Origin: Nitrosospira sp. Nsp14 | GTDB lineage: Bacteria > Pseudomonadota > Gammaproteobacteria > Burkholderiales > Nitrosomonadaceae | Assembly: GCF_900113575.1 (NCBI RefSeq) | Contig: NZ_FOPV01000012.1 | Span: forward strand, 1-64,000 | Direction of reading: 5' to 3' | Length of the DNA: 64,000 nt | Shown: positions 20,816 to 31,950 of the stretch, one piece after another | How positions within the stretch are numbered: the first letter of the stretch is position 1 | How the letters are laid out: each line of letters starts with the position of its first letter | Made by a program: the position numbers and the translations under genes | The notes under the pieces: generated by a model | What the model was told of the DNA's origin: nothing | The model's input: only the letters and a program-made list of their open reading frames with translations | The model's database searches: none

Positions 20816-22051
20816 CTATTCCTTAGCGCCCTCGGCCACGAGCAATTCCGTGCGTACCCGTTCGCGCCAGCTTTCCACCCACCCGGGCAGATCGGCGGGC
20901 AGCATCGGCCGCGACATGAACATTCCCTGGGCCAGGTCACAGCCGGTCTGGCGCAGCAGCTCCCAATCGTCACGGTCCGCGACACCCTCGGCAACCACTT
21001 CCATTCCGAGCTGCCGTGCCAGCGACAGGCTGGCGTCATACATGGCGCGCAGGGTTTCATCCACCAGGGCGCCGTGCACGAATCCCTGGTCGATCTTCAA
21101 TTCGTCAAACGGAATATCGCGCAGTTGGGCAAGCGAGGAATGCCCCGTGCCAAAATCGTCAATGGAAAGACGGAAGCGCTTCAGCCGCAGCCGCGTGAGG
21201 ATCTCCAGTGGCGCGCGCGTATCCTGCATCAGCTTCGTTTCGGTAACTTCCAGGACCACGCTCTGGGGCGAAATACCGGCGCTCGCAGTCAGTTCGGCGA
21301 CAAAATTAAGAAAATCGAGGGAGGCAAGGTTATCCATCGACACATTGACAGCGACCCGCAACGGCAATTGGGCTTCGCGCCAGGTTTTCGCTTGCTCGAT
21401 GGCGCCCGCAAATACCATGCGCGTCAACGCATCGATCAGCCCAGCTGATTCAGCCAGGCCAATGAATTGATCCGGGAAAACGATACCGTCCACCGGATGC
21501 CGCCATCTCACCAGTGTCTCGACGCCTACAATCTCGCCGGTGGCGACCGACACCTTAGGCTGGTAATAGTTGATCAGCTCGCCGTTTTCGATCGCCGCCC
21601 GCAACTCGTCCGCGCTATAGGCCTTTTTTGCCGGACCGCCTTCGACGCTGGAGGCAGGGGCCCACTGCTCAACCAGTGCCGCCAGGGCATCGGGCTTGAC
21701 CGGCTTGTGCAGGTAACCGAGTATGGGAATATGATGGGCCTGAACCAGCTTCTCGGCCGTTCGCAGCATGCGCTCATCCTCTCCGCTGACCAGGATGAGG
21801 CTGCCCTGGTATTTCAGGCCGACCAGGTGCCGCACGAACTCGATCCCATCCATGACTGGCATGTTGAGGTCAAGCAGGATGACATCCGGTCCGCCCCCCT
21901 GCATGCCGGTAATCCGGTCCAGAGCAGCTTGCCCGTTGTCAAACAGCGTGACGTCGGTAAAACCCGCATTTACGAGGACGCGGTTCAGCAGCTTGAGCAT
22001 GAAGGACTCATCGTCCAGCACCAGAATTCTGATCGCCGATCTTTCAACCAT
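20816..22051 (-). CDS. Response regulator with EAL phosphodiesterase domain
   Basis: 411 residues. An N-terminal receiver (about 5-125) has the acidic pair in LVLDDE, phospho-acceptor Asp61 in LLDLNMP and Lys116 in LHKPV. An EAL domain follows (about 145-400) with ETL at 178-180, IDDFGTGHSSL and LKIDQGFV, so the metal- and substrate-binding residues for c-di-GMP hydrolysis look intact. It should be a cytosolic c-di-GMP phosphodiesterase switched by phosphorylation. No cognate kinase is adjacent; the hybrid kinase at 22.6-26.7 kb, on the same strand and separated by one gene, is a candidate because its Hpt domain needs a downstream receiver. Confidence 0.93.
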   Translation of the reverse strand: MVERSAIRILVLDDESFMLKLLNRVLVNAGFTDVTLFDNGQAALDRITGMQGGGPDVILLDLNMPVMDGIEFVRHLVGLKYQGSLILVSGEDERMLRTAEKLVQAHHIPILGYLHKPVKPDALAALVEQWAPASSVEGGPAKKAYSADELRAAIENGELINYYQPKVSVATGEIVGVETLVRWRHPVDGIVFPDQFIGLAESAGLIDALTRMVFAGAIEQAKTWREAQLPLRVAVNVSMDNLASLDFLNFVAELTASAGISPQSVVLEVTETKLMQDTRAPLEILTRLRLKRFRLSIDDFGTGHSSLAQLRDIPFDELKIDQGFVHGALVDETLRAMYDASLSLARQLGMEVVAEGVADRDDWELLRQTGCDLAQGMFMSRPMLPADLPGWVESWRERVRTELLVAEGAKE

Positions 22052-22107
22052 TGCTTTTATCGCCTGAATTAAGCCGGGCCGCGAAGCGACTGTGCTTGAG
22101 TGTATTG

Positions 22108-22503
22108 TTAGACGGCATGGTTAAGCTGCCAGGAAACACCAAAGCGGTCACTTAACCAGCCAAACCGCTTGCTAAAACCATAGTTGCCCAGCGGCATAAA
22201 AACCTTGCCTTCATCCGGCAGTATGCCAAACGTACGGTCAAGCTCCTCTTCAGTAGAGAATTCCACGAAAATCGAGCTTGAAGGTGTAAACGTAAAATCA
22301 TGTTTGACGGGACTATCCGAACACATGAACTCCCGGCCACAGAGCGTAAAAACTGCGACTTTGACTGTATCGACAGGGCCGGGCTCGCCTTGCGCGTAGC
22401 GCTCAACGCGCATAATACGGGAATCAGGAAGCATGGCGACGTACAGATCCATCGCGGCTTGCGCGTTGCCCGTAAACATCAAGAACGGCCTGGCAGTTAC
22501 CAT
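22108..22503 (-). CDS. VOC superfamily protein, PhnB/YjdN-like
   Basis: About 131 residues from ATG 22503: MVTARPFLMFTGNAQAAMDLY opens a PhnB-like glyoxalase/3-demethylubiquinone-methyltransferase-like domain, with FTLCGREFMCSDS and a closing FGVSWQLN. The fold is a beta-alpha-beta-beta-beta module that often binds a metal; the substrate is unknown. An upstream in-frame ATG (22578) would add 25 residues (MHRGFFPSTNN...) that do not match the family, so I prefer the shorter form, though no strong ribosome site supports either. It lies between two signalling genes on the same strand. Confidence 0.8.
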   Translation of the reverse strand: MVTARPFLMFTGNAQAAMDLYVAMLPDSRIMRVERYAQGEPGPVDTVKVAVFTLCGREFMCSDSPVKHDFTFTPSSSIFVEFSTEEELDRTFGILPDEGKVFMPLGNYGFSKRFGWLSDRFGVSWQLNHAV

Positions 22504-22631
22504 CACATCAAGTACCCCGGGAGTCGTTTGCTGACTAACTTTAACGTTATTCGTTGACGGGAAAAATCCGCGATGCATCCAATGGAAGCACGGTGAACCC
22601 CACGTCCGAGAATGCCTAGCGAGAATGCCTA

Positions 22632-25600
22632 TTATGCCAATGATTCGATATATTTATCCACCAACGCCAACTCCGACTCGAAACGCGGCAAGAGCGTGTT
22701 CAACGCCTGCGCGTCGCCCGCTTTTCCGGCACGCTCCATCTCCGCGCATAACTCACCCAGGCCGAGGGCGCCAACCGAACGCGCCGCCGATTTAAGCTTG
22801 TGTGCGGCGGCGCCAGCCGTCGCAGTATCCCCCGCTACGCAGGCCGCACCCAGCTCGGTTCCGATTTTGGTCGCGCTGACGCGGAAATCCTGCAGAAATT
22901 CTCCAATTACCGCGGGGTCGTCCCCCACCAACTGTTCCAGGACCTTCACATCCACCGGTTTTTGCGTAACGGTTACTGGCACTGCGGCAGGGGTGACGAG
23001 CTTGATCAACTGAGCAGTGGCCGGCACCGGCATCCACTTCTGCAGGATGGCCCTCAGGTGCGCAAGCTGCACCGGCTTGCTGAGGTAATCGTCCATGCCC
23101 ACCGCGCGGCAATGCTCGGCCTCGCCTTTGAGCGCATTGGCGGTGAAAGCGATAATCGGGGCGCGGCGCTTGCCCTCCTCCGCCTGGCGGATCGCGGCGG
23201 TCAATTCGTAGCCGTCCATCTCCGGCATGTGTATATCGGTCAGCAGCAGCGCGTAGTTTCCGCTTTTCCAGCGTTCCAGCGCTTCACGGCCGTTCCCAGC
23301 AATGTCAGCTGCATATCCCAGCAAGGTCAGCTGCTGCCGGATTACCTTCTGGTTGATTTCATTATCCTCGGCCACCAGGATGAGCCTGCCTTCGCTCAGC
23401 GCCTGCTCGCGGGATGGAACCGCAACCGGTTCGATCTCGGGTGGACGCACCTCGGCTTCTTCTTCCAGACGACCCGCCGCAAGAGCCACGGCGCGCAGAA
23501 ACGCGTCGCGATGCATGACATCGCCGTCAACCGTGACGGTATCCACTGTTTCGGCACGCTCGTGACGGCGCCGCCCGCGCCTGATTACGACAAAACGTGG
23601 TTCCATGTCGGGCTTGTGGTGTCCATGCTCGAGCACCACGAAGTGGGGATCGACGTCCGGCCGGGCGTGAAAAGCGGCGCGCAAATTATCAAGCGGCGGA
23701 ATATCGTGTCCCGCATCGATGATGACCAGCCACAAGCCGGGCGGGAGCTGCTCGATGCGCTTGCACGCCTCCGCCACATCCGTTGCCCGCTCGGCGATCG
23801 CCCCACTGTATCGCAGATAGATCGCGAGATCATCCGCCAACCCTCTCGGGTCACCCACCACGAGGCAAGAGATACCGCTCAGATCCAGGATTTTGCTTGC
23901 GGCGGGGGCGGCAAGCGGCGACGTGAACGCGAGACGCACCGTGAAAATGGACCCCTCGCCCGGCGCGCTCTTTACGTTCACCGCCCCCCCCATCAATTGA
24001 ACCAGATGATGGGAAATCGCCAAGCCCAGACCAGTCCCGCCGAAACGCCTGGTGGTGGACGCGTCGCCCTGGGTAAAGGAAGTAAACAGCCGAGCCTGGG
24101 TTTCCTCGTCCATGCCAATGCCATTGTCAATGATCTGGAATTCCACCGTTGCCTGGTCGAGACTGCGATCCACCAGCACCGCGCGCACCGACACGCGGCC
24201 GGGTTCCTGCCGGCCGCTGGAGAATTTAATCGCGTTATTGGCAAGATTGACCAGCACCTGGCGCAGGCGCAGGGCATCCCCGCGCACCTCGTCCGGAATG
24301 GCCGGGTCCAGAAACATGGTCAGCTCGACTCCCTTCCTTACCGCCAGACTTTCGAGCATGGCACAGGCCTTTTCCACTACTTTTGTCACCGACATGGGCG
24401 CCTGTTCGATTTCAAGCCGGCCGGCCTCGATTTTGGAAAAATCGAGAATATCCTCGATGATCTCCAGCAAGGCGAACGCCGATTCGCGGATGAGATCGAC
24501 CATCTCCGCCTGGTAACCGCTGAGACTGGTTTGCTGCAATACGTCTGCCATTCCGATCACACCGTTCATGGGCGTGCGTATTTCATGACTCATGGCCGCG
24601 AGGAAGATGGATTTCGCCTGGTTGGCCTGCTCGGCATCGCGGCGCGCCTGCTGCAACTCCTTAAGGATGCGCATCCGCTCGCTGATGTCGATCGCAGAAG
24701 GAATTATTTTCACCACCCGGCCTTTGGCGTCGAGAACCGGCACCAGCATGCAATCAGCCGTCATGAGACCGCCATTGGCAATGCGTATCTCAAGGTCACG
24801 GCGAACTATTTCGCCGGCTCGCGCCCGGTTGATGTCTTCTTGAATCTGGGCCTTTACCTCCGGTTTGTACGAGAACCAGGGTGTTTCGTCGAGCGTCTTG
24901 CCGATGACATCCTGGCTCTGCAGGCCGCCTACCTCCAGTGCGGTACGGTTGACGTCCACCATGACGCCATCAGGGGTCATTTCGCCAACAAGCGCAGCCA
25001 GGTTGTCCACAATGGCGCGAAAACGCTGCTCACTGTTGCGCAGCGCCTGCTCCACGCGCTTGCGTTCGCGGATATCGCGCAATACCCCGGTGAAATATCG
25101 TTTTCCCCCAACGAAATATTCGCTGACCGCGACATACAGGTCAACGATTTCTCCGTTCTTGTGCTGCCCTTCGACCTCGCGGCCCATACCGATGTTATGC
25201 AGGCCCTCTACCTCCAGCGAGAGTATATGGTCGAATTCACACCGGCCGCGCCCGGTCCGGTAGTACCGGTTGATGTATCCCTCGTGCCCGCTGCGGTGGG
25301 GTTCGGGCATGAGTATGGAGATACTCTTGCCAATCACCTCGTCGCGCGTATAGCCAAAAAGTTTTTCTATCACCGGGTTGACCGATCGGATGATGCTTTT
25401 GTCGTCGATCGTGATGATGCAATCCACCATGTGCTCAACAATGGAACGCATTTCCTCTTCCTTGCTCACCAGGATCGCATTGGCTCGCTCAAGGTCGGCG
25501 GTTCGTACCGCGACCCTGTTCTCCAGCCCCAGGTTGAGCTGCCGCAGATCGTCTTCGGCGACGTCGCGCTCGCGGTTGCTGGCGTTGAGGCGCTCGGTCA

Positions 25601-26747
25601 TGGTGTTGAAAGTGAGCGCCAGTTGCCCGATTTCGTCCCATCCTTCAACCGGCACGCGCTGCTGCAGGTTTCCCTCCGCGATGCGGCGGGCGCTCAGGCT
25701 GAGATTCTTAAGCGTCGTGACGACGCGCCTGCTGAACAAAAGCGCCCCCAGCATGGCGGCGATGAGGGTCAGCCCCGAAATCAGCAGGCCGAACGTGCGC
25801 ACCCGATCCATGAAGGCAAACACCTCGTCCGCATCCATCTTGACCTCGATGCTCCAGTTCATGCGCGGCAGGTAGCGCCACGCCGCCACCACTTCCTTGC
25901 CGCGGTAATCCATCTTCAGCCCGCCCCCGCGTTCGCCGTGCAACCCGCTTTGTATCGCGGTGGACAATGACGGACTATTAAGCGGTACCTTGAACTCCAG
26001 CGCGGCGTTGGGCTCATGCTTCAGGGGCGCCATCACCAGCCCGGTGCTCTCGTTCAACAGGCGCGTCAGCACCGTTTCGCCGCTCGCCCCGAGGCCGACG
26101 TTGTCCGTCACCACCTGGAATACGCGCTCGCTATAGATCTGCAACCCCAGCACGCCCTCCAACCTGCCCTCGATTACGATCGGAAACGCCATGAATGCGG
26201 CAATCCTCCCGTGGGAGGGCGCATAACGCTCGAAATCGGAAACGCCGTCCTGCAGCGTATTCAAGGCCTGACGCGTAACTATCGCGAGCCCGGAGGTCCG
26301 GTACGGGCCCGTTATCAGGTTGGTGTCGAAGTCGGCTTCATGAGCGTCGGTATAGACGATTTGACCCTGGGGAGAGATCAGGAACAGATCGTAATAGTCT
26401 GCTTCCTCCACGAAGCGCTTGAAGTGTTCCCGGTAGCGCGCGTCCAAACGCCGATAGGCGTCGGAGTTCACCCCCCAGCGGGCATGGGCCTCCGCAAACT
26501 CGCGCATCGCCTGGCGCGTCGTGCTCGCCGTCTGGATGACACGAGCATCGAGGAGGCGTTCGCGCAGGTAACTGTCGATCTGCTCTGCTTTCATATCGGC
26601 AATCGCTGAAACCTGCCGGATGGCGGTCTGTTCCATCTCGGTTTCGAACGTGCGCATGAGGGTGTAGCCGATGATCAGGATAGGCAGCAGGGAAACCGCG
26701 ACAAACCAGACCGCGAAGCGCTGCGTGAGCGAGGTGAACCGCATCAT
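22632..26747 (-). CDS. Hybrid sensor histidine kinase (Cache-like, HAMP, PAS x2, HisKA-HATPase, REC x2, Hpt)
   Basis: 1371 residues. A membrane helix (about 10-31), a periplasmic double-Cache-like sensor region (about 35-315), a second helix (about 318-340), HAMP, PAS about 430-560, PAS about 575-695, HisKA with His721 in [13 protein letters not shown], HATPase with DNGIGMD and [11 protein letters not shown], a degenerate receiver (about 958-1095) lacking a clear acidic pocket, a canonical receiver with Asp1171 in [14 protein letters not shown], and an Hpt domain with His1316 in [11 protein letters not shown]. This is a complete internal phosphorelay. The start ATG overlaps the stop of the upstream UrtA-like gene (ATGA), so sensor and binding protein are made together. 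The reading frame stays open 285 bp further upstream within that gene, but only the ATG at 26747 gives the membrane anchor. Confidence 0.93.
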   Translation of the reverse strand: MMRFTSLTQRFAVWFVAVSLLPILIIGYTLMRTFETEMEQTAIRQVSAIADMKAEQIDSYLRERLLDARVIQTASTTRQAMREFAEAHARWGVNSDAYRRLDARYREHFKRFVEEADYYDLFLISPQGQIVYTDAHEADFDTNLITGPYRTSGLAIVTRQALNTLQDGVSDFERYAPSHGRIAAFMAFPIVIEGRLEGVLGLQIYSERVFQVVTDNVGLGASGETVLTRLLNESTGLVMAPLKHEPNAALEFKVPLNSPSLSTAIQSGLHGERGGGLKMDYRGKEVVAAWRYLPRMNWSIEVKMDADEVFAFMDRVRTFGLLISGLTLIAAMLGALLFSRRVVTTLKNLSLSARRIAEGNLQQRVPVEGWDEIGQLALTFNTMTERLNASNRERDVAEDDLRQLNLGLENRVAVRTADLERANAILVSKEEEMRSIVEHMVDCIITIDDKSIIRSVNPVIEKLFGYTRDEVIGKSISILMPEPHRSGHEGYINRYYRTGRGRCEFDHILSLEVEGLHNIGMGREVEGQHKNGEIVDLYVAVSEYFVGGKRYFTGVLRDIRERKRVEQALRNSEQRFRAIVDNLAALVGEMTPDGVMVDVNRTALEVGGLQSQDVIGKTLDETPWFSYKPEVKAQIQEDINRARAGEIVRRDLEIRIANGGLMTADCMLVPVLDAKGRVVKIIPSAIDISERMRILKELQQARRDAEQANQAKSIFLAAMSHEIRTPMNGVIGMADVLQQTSLSGYQAEMVDLIRESAFALLEIIEDILDFSKIEAGRLEIEQAPMSVTKVVEKACAMLESLAVRKGVELTMFLDPAIPDEVRGDALRLRQVLVNLANNAIKFSSGRQEPGRVSVRAVLVDRSLDQATVEFQIIDNGIGMDEETQARLFTSFTQGDASTTRRFGGTGLGLAISHHLVQLMGGAVNVKSAPGEGSIFTVRLAFTSPLAAPAASKILDLSGISCLVVGDPRGLADDLAIYLRYSGAIAERATDVAEACKRIEQLPPGLWLVIIDAGHDIPPLDNLRAAFHARPDVDPHFVVLEHGHHKPDMEPRFVVIRRGRRRHERAETVDTVTVDGDVMHRDAFLRAVALAAGRLEEEAEVRPPEIEPVAVPSREQALSEGRLILVAEDNEINQKVIRQQLTLLGYAADIAGNGREALERWKSGNYALLLTDIHMPEMDGYELTAAIRQAEEGKRRAPIIAFTANALKGEAEHCRAVGMDDYLSKPVQLAHLRAILQKWMPVPATAQLIKLVTPAAVPVTVTQKPVDVKVLEQLVGDDPAVIGEFLQDFRVSATKIGTELGAACVAGDTATAGAAAHKLKSAARSVGALGLGELCAEMERAGKAGDAQALNTLLPRFESELALVDKYIESLA

Positions 26748-28018
26748 GATTTCTGCTCCCCGGCCAAGCTGAGCGACTTCAGCAGCAGATCCCACTCTTC
26801 CCGCGACCGGTAGGAAGGGAATGGCGCAGGCTCCAGCGGCCGCCCCGATTCCCAGACGATATCGAACTGCCCATCCTCGCGCGCCCTGCCGACGCGCGCC
26901 ACTTTCCACGCATGGTGCGTGATGGGATCGAGCGAGACGATCCCCTCGGGCGCGGCCAGGCTCTGGCGCAAGATGGTGCGTTGCACACTGCTCAGGCTGC
27001 CCGATCCGGCCTCGCGCGCCGCGTCGATCCACATTTTCATGTTGACGTAGGAGGCTTCTGTCGGGCTATCGAGCACCGCGCGGCTACCGAAGCGCTCCTG
27101 AAATTTTTTTACGAAGTCCCGGTTCTCGGGGGAGTTAACCGTCTGGAAATAATTTCGTGCCGCGTAGTGCCCGGCCATGCGGGCAGTATCCTCGGCGACC
27201 AGCACCTCGGTTACACTGAAGGAGAGCACCGGCACATCGTCAGCAGTTATCCCCCGCGCACGCAGCGCATTGAAGAACGGCGCATTGTCGATGCCGCTGA
27301 TGGAATTGAACACGATGTCGGGTTGCTGCAAGGCAATGTCGGCCGCCATCTCATCCATTGCCGCACTCTGCATGGACGCATAGAATTCGCCCACTACCTC
27401 TGCGCGATGAGCGGTGAGGAGATCCTTGATAAGCAGATTCAGCACGCGCGAAAATGTATAGTCCGAGCCGACCAGATAAACGCGCTTGACGCCCTGCCGT
27501 GAATTGCCGGCCTTTCCAAGATTTTCCAGCGCCCAGTGCACCGCCGGCATGACCAGTTGATTGGGTACAGCACCGCCATAAACGATATTTGGCGACTGCT
27601 CGAGACCTTCATACCGCAGCGCATAAAAGAGCAAATGCCGGTGCTTCTCGACCACCGGTCTCACCGCTTCCCGGCAAGCCGATGTCCAGCATCCGAACAG
27701 GGCCTCGACATACTCCTGTGTTATCAGCCGCTCCGCCTGCCGGGCGCAGTGTTCCGGGTCCGGCGCGCAATCGAGCACGAGCGCCTCTATCTTCCGCCCG
27801 TTGATACCACCGGCCGCGTTTGCCTCATCGATCGCCAGATGAATCGCATCTATCAACGGCTTTTCGCTAATCGCCATGGGACCCGAGAGCGAATGCAGCA
27901 CCCCGACCCGGATCGCCACCTGCACCCGGGAGTAGTGCTGCCAGATCGCGATGCCTACGACCAGCAGCACGGTCAGCAGGACAAGCGCGACACGCCCCTT
28001 ATGGCTGATATTCACCAC
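26744..28018 (-). CDS. UrtA/FmdD-like substrate-binding protein coupled to a histidine kinase
   Basis: 424 residues. An N-terminal hydrophobic helix (about 10-26, no lipobox cysteine) likely anchors or exports it; the rest is a type I periplasmic-binding fold close to urea/short-chain-amide binding proteins: [67 protein letters not shown] and [10 protein letters not shown]. No permease or ATPase genes (urtBCDE-like) are near; instead the stop codon overlaps the hybrid kinase start by 4 bp. It is therefore probably a ligand-sensing partner rather than a transport component. Urea or an amide would be a meaningful signal for a ureolytic ammonia oxidiser, but the ligand is inferred. Confidence 0.88.
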   Translation of the reverse strand: MVNISHKGRVALVLLTVLLVVGIAIWQHYSRVQVAIRVGVLHSLSGPMAISEKPLIDAIHLAIDEANAAGGINGRKIEALVLDCAPDPEHCARQAERLITQEYVEALFGCWTSACREAVRPVVEKHRHLLFYALRYEGLEQSPNIVYGGAVPNQLVMPAVHWALENLGKAGNSRQGVKRVYLVGSDYTFSRVLNLLIKDLLTAHRAEVVGEFYASMQSAAMDEMAADIALQQPDIVFNSISGIDNAPFFNALRARGITADDVPVLSFSVTEVLVAEDTARMAGHYAARNYFQTVNSPENRDFVKKFQERFGSRAVLDSPTEASYVNMKMWIDAAREAGSGSLSSVQRTILRQSLAAPEGIVSLDPITHHAWKVARVGRAREDGQFDIVWESGRPLEPAPFPSYRSREEWDLLLKSLSLAGEQKS

Positions 28019-28386
28019 CTGTTTTTTGGCGTAAGGCCCTCATAAGTAATCCGATAGTAAAAATTTGCATAACCCTGCGCAGAGTACGTTCTTATCATAG
28101 ACACAATGGTCGCGTTACGAAACAAATTGCTAAAAATAACTGATGCTGATGTGGCACGTCGCGCCTGAGGTTCAGAACCCAAGATTGGGGGCTTGAGGTT
28201 CGGGGCTTGCGCCGAAGCGTGGCAGGGACACTGGTCTGGGCCCTAAAGCTGTGCCGAGGTTCCCCCCTCCGGCATTCCGGCCGCAGCCTATACAAAGGGC
28301 AGGGGCCGCGTGAGCGGAGAGCCACTCGGACTCACGCATCAGGAACACCGGCCACACGTAATGCTCCCGAAACGCTCACGAAACGC
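28019..28386. other. Intergenic stretch, no gene supported
   Basis: This spacer lies between the HDAC-like gene end and the UrtA-like gene start, both on the minus strand. It presumably holds the promoter of the sensor operon. I see no open frame with a ribosome site, no clear terminator hairpin and no repeat. Confidence 0.4.
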
Positions 28387-29319
28387 TTACGAAGTGTTCA
28401 GGGCCTGCACGTGGGCTGCCACGCTCCGCCCCAGCGCCTTCAGGTCATAGCCCCCTTCGAGAACCGATACGATGCGGTTGCCTGCAAATCGGCGACCCGC
28501 TGCGCATATGGTTTCGGTGACCCACGCGTAGTCATCTTCGACAAGATTCAAGGAGGAAAGATCGTCGTCTCGATGCGCGTCGAACCCGGCTGAAACAAAC
28601 AGCATCTCGGGCTGGAAGCGATCGAGCGCCGGCAGCCAGAACTCATGCACAGCCGCGCGAAATAATTTACCGCCGGCGCCAGCTGGCAGCGGAATGTTGA
28701 CCATGCGCTCGGATCTCCCCTCGGCCCCACTGAACGGATAGAACGGGTGCTGGAATATGGAAACCATCATGACCCGCTCATCGTCGCGAAAAATATCTTC
28801 GGTGCCATTGCCGTGATGCACGTCGAAATCCACCACGGCGACACGCTCCAGGCCATGCGCCTCCAGCGCGTGCGCCGCCCCGACCGCGACATTGTTGATG
28901 AAGCAAAAACCCATCGCGCGGCCCCTTCCGGCATGATGGCCGGGCGGGCGGATGTTGCAAAAAGCATTATCAGCCTTCTTTTCGATCACGAGGTCGGTCG
29001 CCAGCACGGCCGCCCCCGCTGCCCGCAACGCCGCGTTCATGGAATGACGGTTCATCGCGGTGTCGGGATCAAGATATGCCGCGCCTGAGGATGCTGCACG
29101 CAGGCTTGCTGCCTCCAGCATTTCGATGTAATCAGCTGCATGCACACGCAACAGTTGCTCATGAGTCGCGAGGGGCGCAACATGACGCTCCAGCTTGGGC
29201 ATGAGTCCGCACGCGACCAGTTCATCCTCGATTGCCGGCAGCCGTGCCGGGCGTTCAGGATGATAGGGGCCGCATTCATGCAAGAGGCAATCGGGATGCG
29301 ATATAAAAGCGGTATGCAT
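28387..29319 (-). CDS. Histone-deacetylase family amidohydrolase
   Basis: 310 residues, a single HDAC/acetoin-utilisation (AcuC/Hda) domain. Catalytic and zinc-binding elements are visible: RPPGHHAGRGRAMGFCFINN with the tandem histidines, DFDVHHGNGT with the metal-binding Asp and His, SAGFDAHRDD with the second metal Asp, and the final VSVLEGGYDL tyrosine motif. Bacterial members deacetylate acetyl-lysine or acetylated polyamines; no acs or acetyltransferase partner is nearby to narrow this. The short N-terminal HECGPYHPERPARL is typical. It is cytosolic, with no signal peptide. Confidence 0.93.
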   Translation of the reverse strand: MHTAFISHPDCLLHECGPYHPERPARLPAIEDELVACGLMPKLERHVAPLATHEQLLRVHAADYIEMLEAASLRAASSGAAYLDPDTAMNRHSMNAALRAAGAAVLATDLVIEKKADNAFCNIRPPGHHAGRGRAMGFCFINNVAVGAAHALEAHGLERVAVVDFDVHHGNGTEDIFRDDERVMMVSIFQHPFYPFSGAEGRSERMVNIPLPAGAGGKLFRAAVHEFWLPALDRFQPEMLFVSAGFDAHRDDDLSSLNLVEDDYAWVTETICAAGRRFAGNRIVSVLEGGYDLKALGRSVAAHVQALNTS

Positions 29320-29673
29320 AAATGTTCTCAGGCGGTGGAGGCCCCGGGCTTACCCCGGAGGCATATTCTTTCGCACTCGATCTTCCCCGGAAATTGAACC
29401 ACCGTCCAGTCCGTGATACCCTCGAATGGAATTTCTAAATGAACCCGCCGCGTGTGCGTTGCAGGTAGAATCAGAATAAAAGTAAAGGCGCATGTTCGGG
29501 GTCTCTCGCGCTCGATCCTGGCCGACTGGATGCCAGGGCGGGCGCCTTCCCCAGAAGACTCTGCTGCGCTGCGCGCTGCCCTCGCTTCGCCGCCTTTCGC
29601 GCATCCTGTCCGCCGGATTCCGCGAACGGGCAGTTGCGGATTTATTTAGACGTTTCCTAAAATCAGGCGTTCA
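29320..29673. other. Divergent intergenic stretch, no gene supported
   Basis: This spacer separates the HDAC-like gene (minus) from the LapD-like gene (plus). It should contain both promoters. Short open frames exist on both strands but lack ribosome sites and motifs. Confidence 0.4.
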
Positions 29674-31806
29674 ATGTCTCTTTTCCGACAACTCTGGCTG
29701 ACCATCATCCTGGTCACGCTGATAAGTTTTTCCGGCAGCTTTGCCGTGAGCCTGCTCAGCACCCGCAGCTACCTTGAACAGCAATTGCACCGCAAGAATG
29801 TGGATAGCGCCAATTCGCTGGCCCATTCCATTTCCCGGCTAAGCAAGGACCCGGCCACTGTCGGCCTGCAGATCGACGCATTCTTCAATAGCGGCCAGTA
29901 TGAGGCGATCTCGATCACCGCGCCGGACGGCACAGTTATCACCGAACGCGTTGCGAGTCCGGTGGACACCGGAGTCCCAGAATGGTTCGTCGATCTCCTC
30001 CCCATCAGCGCACCCGCCGGACCGGCTCAAATCCCCGACAGCTGGATGCATTTTGGCGTGATCAAGGTCGTGAGCAGCGTCGGCCTTGCCCATCAGGCGC
30101 TATGGGAACAGGCGGAAACCCTGCTGGCCTGGTTCCTGGCGGCCGGCATCTTGTGCGGATTCATCGGCGTACTGATACTGCAACGCATCAACAAGCCTCT
30201 GGGCGCGATGGTCGCACAGGCTGAGGCCATTACCGAACGGCGCTTTCTCACCGTTTCCGAACCACGTATCGCCGAGCTCCGCAGCATCGCGCGCGCCATG
30301 AACGACCTGGTGAGACGCCTGCACAACAGGACGCTCGAGGAAGCGTTGCGGCTGGACGTCTTTCAGCAGCAGATCAACCACGACCCCATCACCGGTCTCA
30401 CCACCCGCGAGTATTTCATGAGCCGGTTTGGAGCATTGCTGGAACCCGAGGAAGCGCTGCCCGACGCCAAAGATCTGGGCGAGCCCCCAACCCAGGGCAA
30501 TGCCGGTGCAGTCGCCCAAGCGGCCCAAACGGGCGGCGAAGCTATCAGCGTCGCGGGCGCCGGGGAAGCCACCACACCGGGCGGGACCAGATTGAGAGAG
30601 GCCGAACTGACGGAGGCGGACCAGGAACCCGTTGCAGCCGCAACCGCAGCTGTCATCGCGTTGGATGGACAACGCGGCGTTCTCTTCCTCATCCGCTTGC
30701 ACGGTCTGGAGAAGATCAACCAGACGCTTGGCTACAGGCAGGCAAACAGTTTTTTGCGCCAGATCGGCGATCTCGTCAGCAAGATCGCCGGTGACAGGGG
30801 CGGCGAAACCTCCGGTCACCTCGCGGCGCGCCTCAACGGGTCGGATTTTGCCCTCATCGCCCCGCATATCGAGGATGCAGCCGAATTCGCGAACCGCTTG
30901 ATGGTCGAACTCGCTGCGCTGTCGTCCCGGCTTGGCTGTGACTCAACCAACCTCTACCATATCGGCGCCGTCCATTTTCAGACCGGGGATACGCTAGGCG
31001 AGCTTCTCGCCAGCGCGGACAGCGCACTGGCCGTGGCGGAGCGCAAGGGCGTAAATGCCTGGCATGTCAGCAATCCCCCGCCCGCCGCCAAGCCTGCTCC
31101 CGATATCAGCAACTGGCGCGATATTTTCGGCGGGGCGTTCGCTCATGACCGCTTCAAGCTGGTCCTCTATCCCGTGGCTGGCGCCGCTGGCGCGACATTG
31201 CACCAGGAAGCCGTCGTGCGCATGCAAGCCCAGGCCGATGGCGGGTGGCTGGAGGCAAGCGATTTCATCCCCACCGCGGCGCGCCTCAACCTGACCGGCC
31301 CGCTCGATCTGGCGGTCATGCGTCACGCGCTTCAGGTGCTGGAGTCGAGCACGGGCGACCTGGCGATCAATCTGTGCATCGAGTCTGTTGCGGAGCGGGC
31401 CGACCGCGACCAGCTGGTGAACCTGTTGCGCCAACACCCCGAGCTGTGCAGTCGCCTGTGGATGGAGGTGCCTGAGGATGAGGCTTTCCGCAATTTCGAC
31501 GCCTTGCAGGACTTTTGCCGGGTGTTCCAGGAACTCGGGTGCCGCACCGGCATCGAGCACTTCGGCCATCACCAGGGCGAGTTTGGGCGGCTGACTGGTC
31601 TGGGCCTGCATTATCTGAAGATCGATGCCAGCTTTGCGCACGGGATCAATCAGAACAGGAGCAACCAGAAATTCCTCAAAGGGTTATGCAACCTTGCCCG
31701 CGGTAACGGCATCATGGTCATTGCCGGCGGTGTCCAGAACGAGGCAGAGCTGAAAACACTGACCAAACTGGGTGTCAAAGGGTTTACCGGCCCGGGCGTG
31801 AAGTAA
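29674..31806 (+). CDS. LapD-like membrane c-di-GMP receptor with degenerate GGDEF and EAL domains
   Basis: 710 residues. N-terminal helix (about 5-28), a LapD/MoxY-type periplasmic domain (about 30-145; VDSANSLAHSISRL and APDGTVI), a second helix (about 147-170), HAMP, then GGDEF and EAL domains. The GGDEF motif reads NGSDF and the EAL motif EAV, with the usual DDFG replaced by EHFG, so catalysis is unlikely and a receptor role is likely. In Pseudomonas, LapD sequesters the protease LapG to keep adhesins on the surface; no lapG or large adhesin is in the window. An Ala/Gly/Glu-rich insert of about 75 residues (about 260-335) interrupts the front of the GGDEF domain, which is unusual. Confidence 0.88.
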   Translation: MSLFRQLWLTIILVTLISFSGSFAVSLLSTRSYLEQQLHRKNVDSANSLAHSISRLSKDPATVGLQIDAFFNSGQYEAISITAPDGTVITERVASPVDTGVPEWFVDLLPISAPAGPAQIPDSWMHFGVIKVVSSVGLAHQALWEQAETLLAWFLAAGILCGFIGVLILQRINKPLGAMVAQAEAITERRFLTVSEPRIAELRSIARAMNDLVRRLHNRTLEEALRLDVFQQQINHDPITGLTTREYFMSRFGALLEPEEALPDAKDLGEPPTQGNAGAVAQAAQTGGEAISVAGAGEATTPGGTRLREAELTEADQEPVAAATAAVIALDGQRGVLFLIRLHGLEKINQTLGYRQANSFLRQIGDLVSKIAGDRGGETSGHLAARLNGSDFALIAPHIEDAAEFANRLMVELAALSSRLGCDSTNLYHIGAVHFQTGDTLGELLASADSALAVAERKGVNAWHVSNPPPAAKPAPDISNWRDIFGGAFAHDRFKLVLYPVAGAAGATLHQEAVVRMQAQADGGWLEASDFIPTAARLNLTGPLDLAVMRHALQVLESSTGDLAINLCIESVAERADRDQLVNLLRQHPELCSRLWMEVPEDEAFRNFDALQDFCRVFQELGCRTGIEHFGHHQGEFGRLTGLGLHYLKIDASFAHGINQNRSNQKFLKGLCNLARGNGIMVIAGGVQNEAELKTLTKLGVKGFTGPGVK

Positions 31807-31950
31807 TCACCGGCCAACCCCCCCTCGCCTTTGCGCTGATGGGCGCATTCTGCGAAACCTGGGGTTACGTTAATTTTTAATTCCCTTGCTTGCAATGCAT
31901 GCAGGATGTATCTATAAAAAAGGGATGCTGTGTGGGGTTCGTCCAGCGTC

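Noticed and set aside
22800-25970. A 1056-codon open frame on the plus strand antisense to the hybrid kinase.
   Set aside because: It is a codon-bias shadow of the GC-rich kinase gene: no family motif, no ribosome site and composition typical of an antisense frame.
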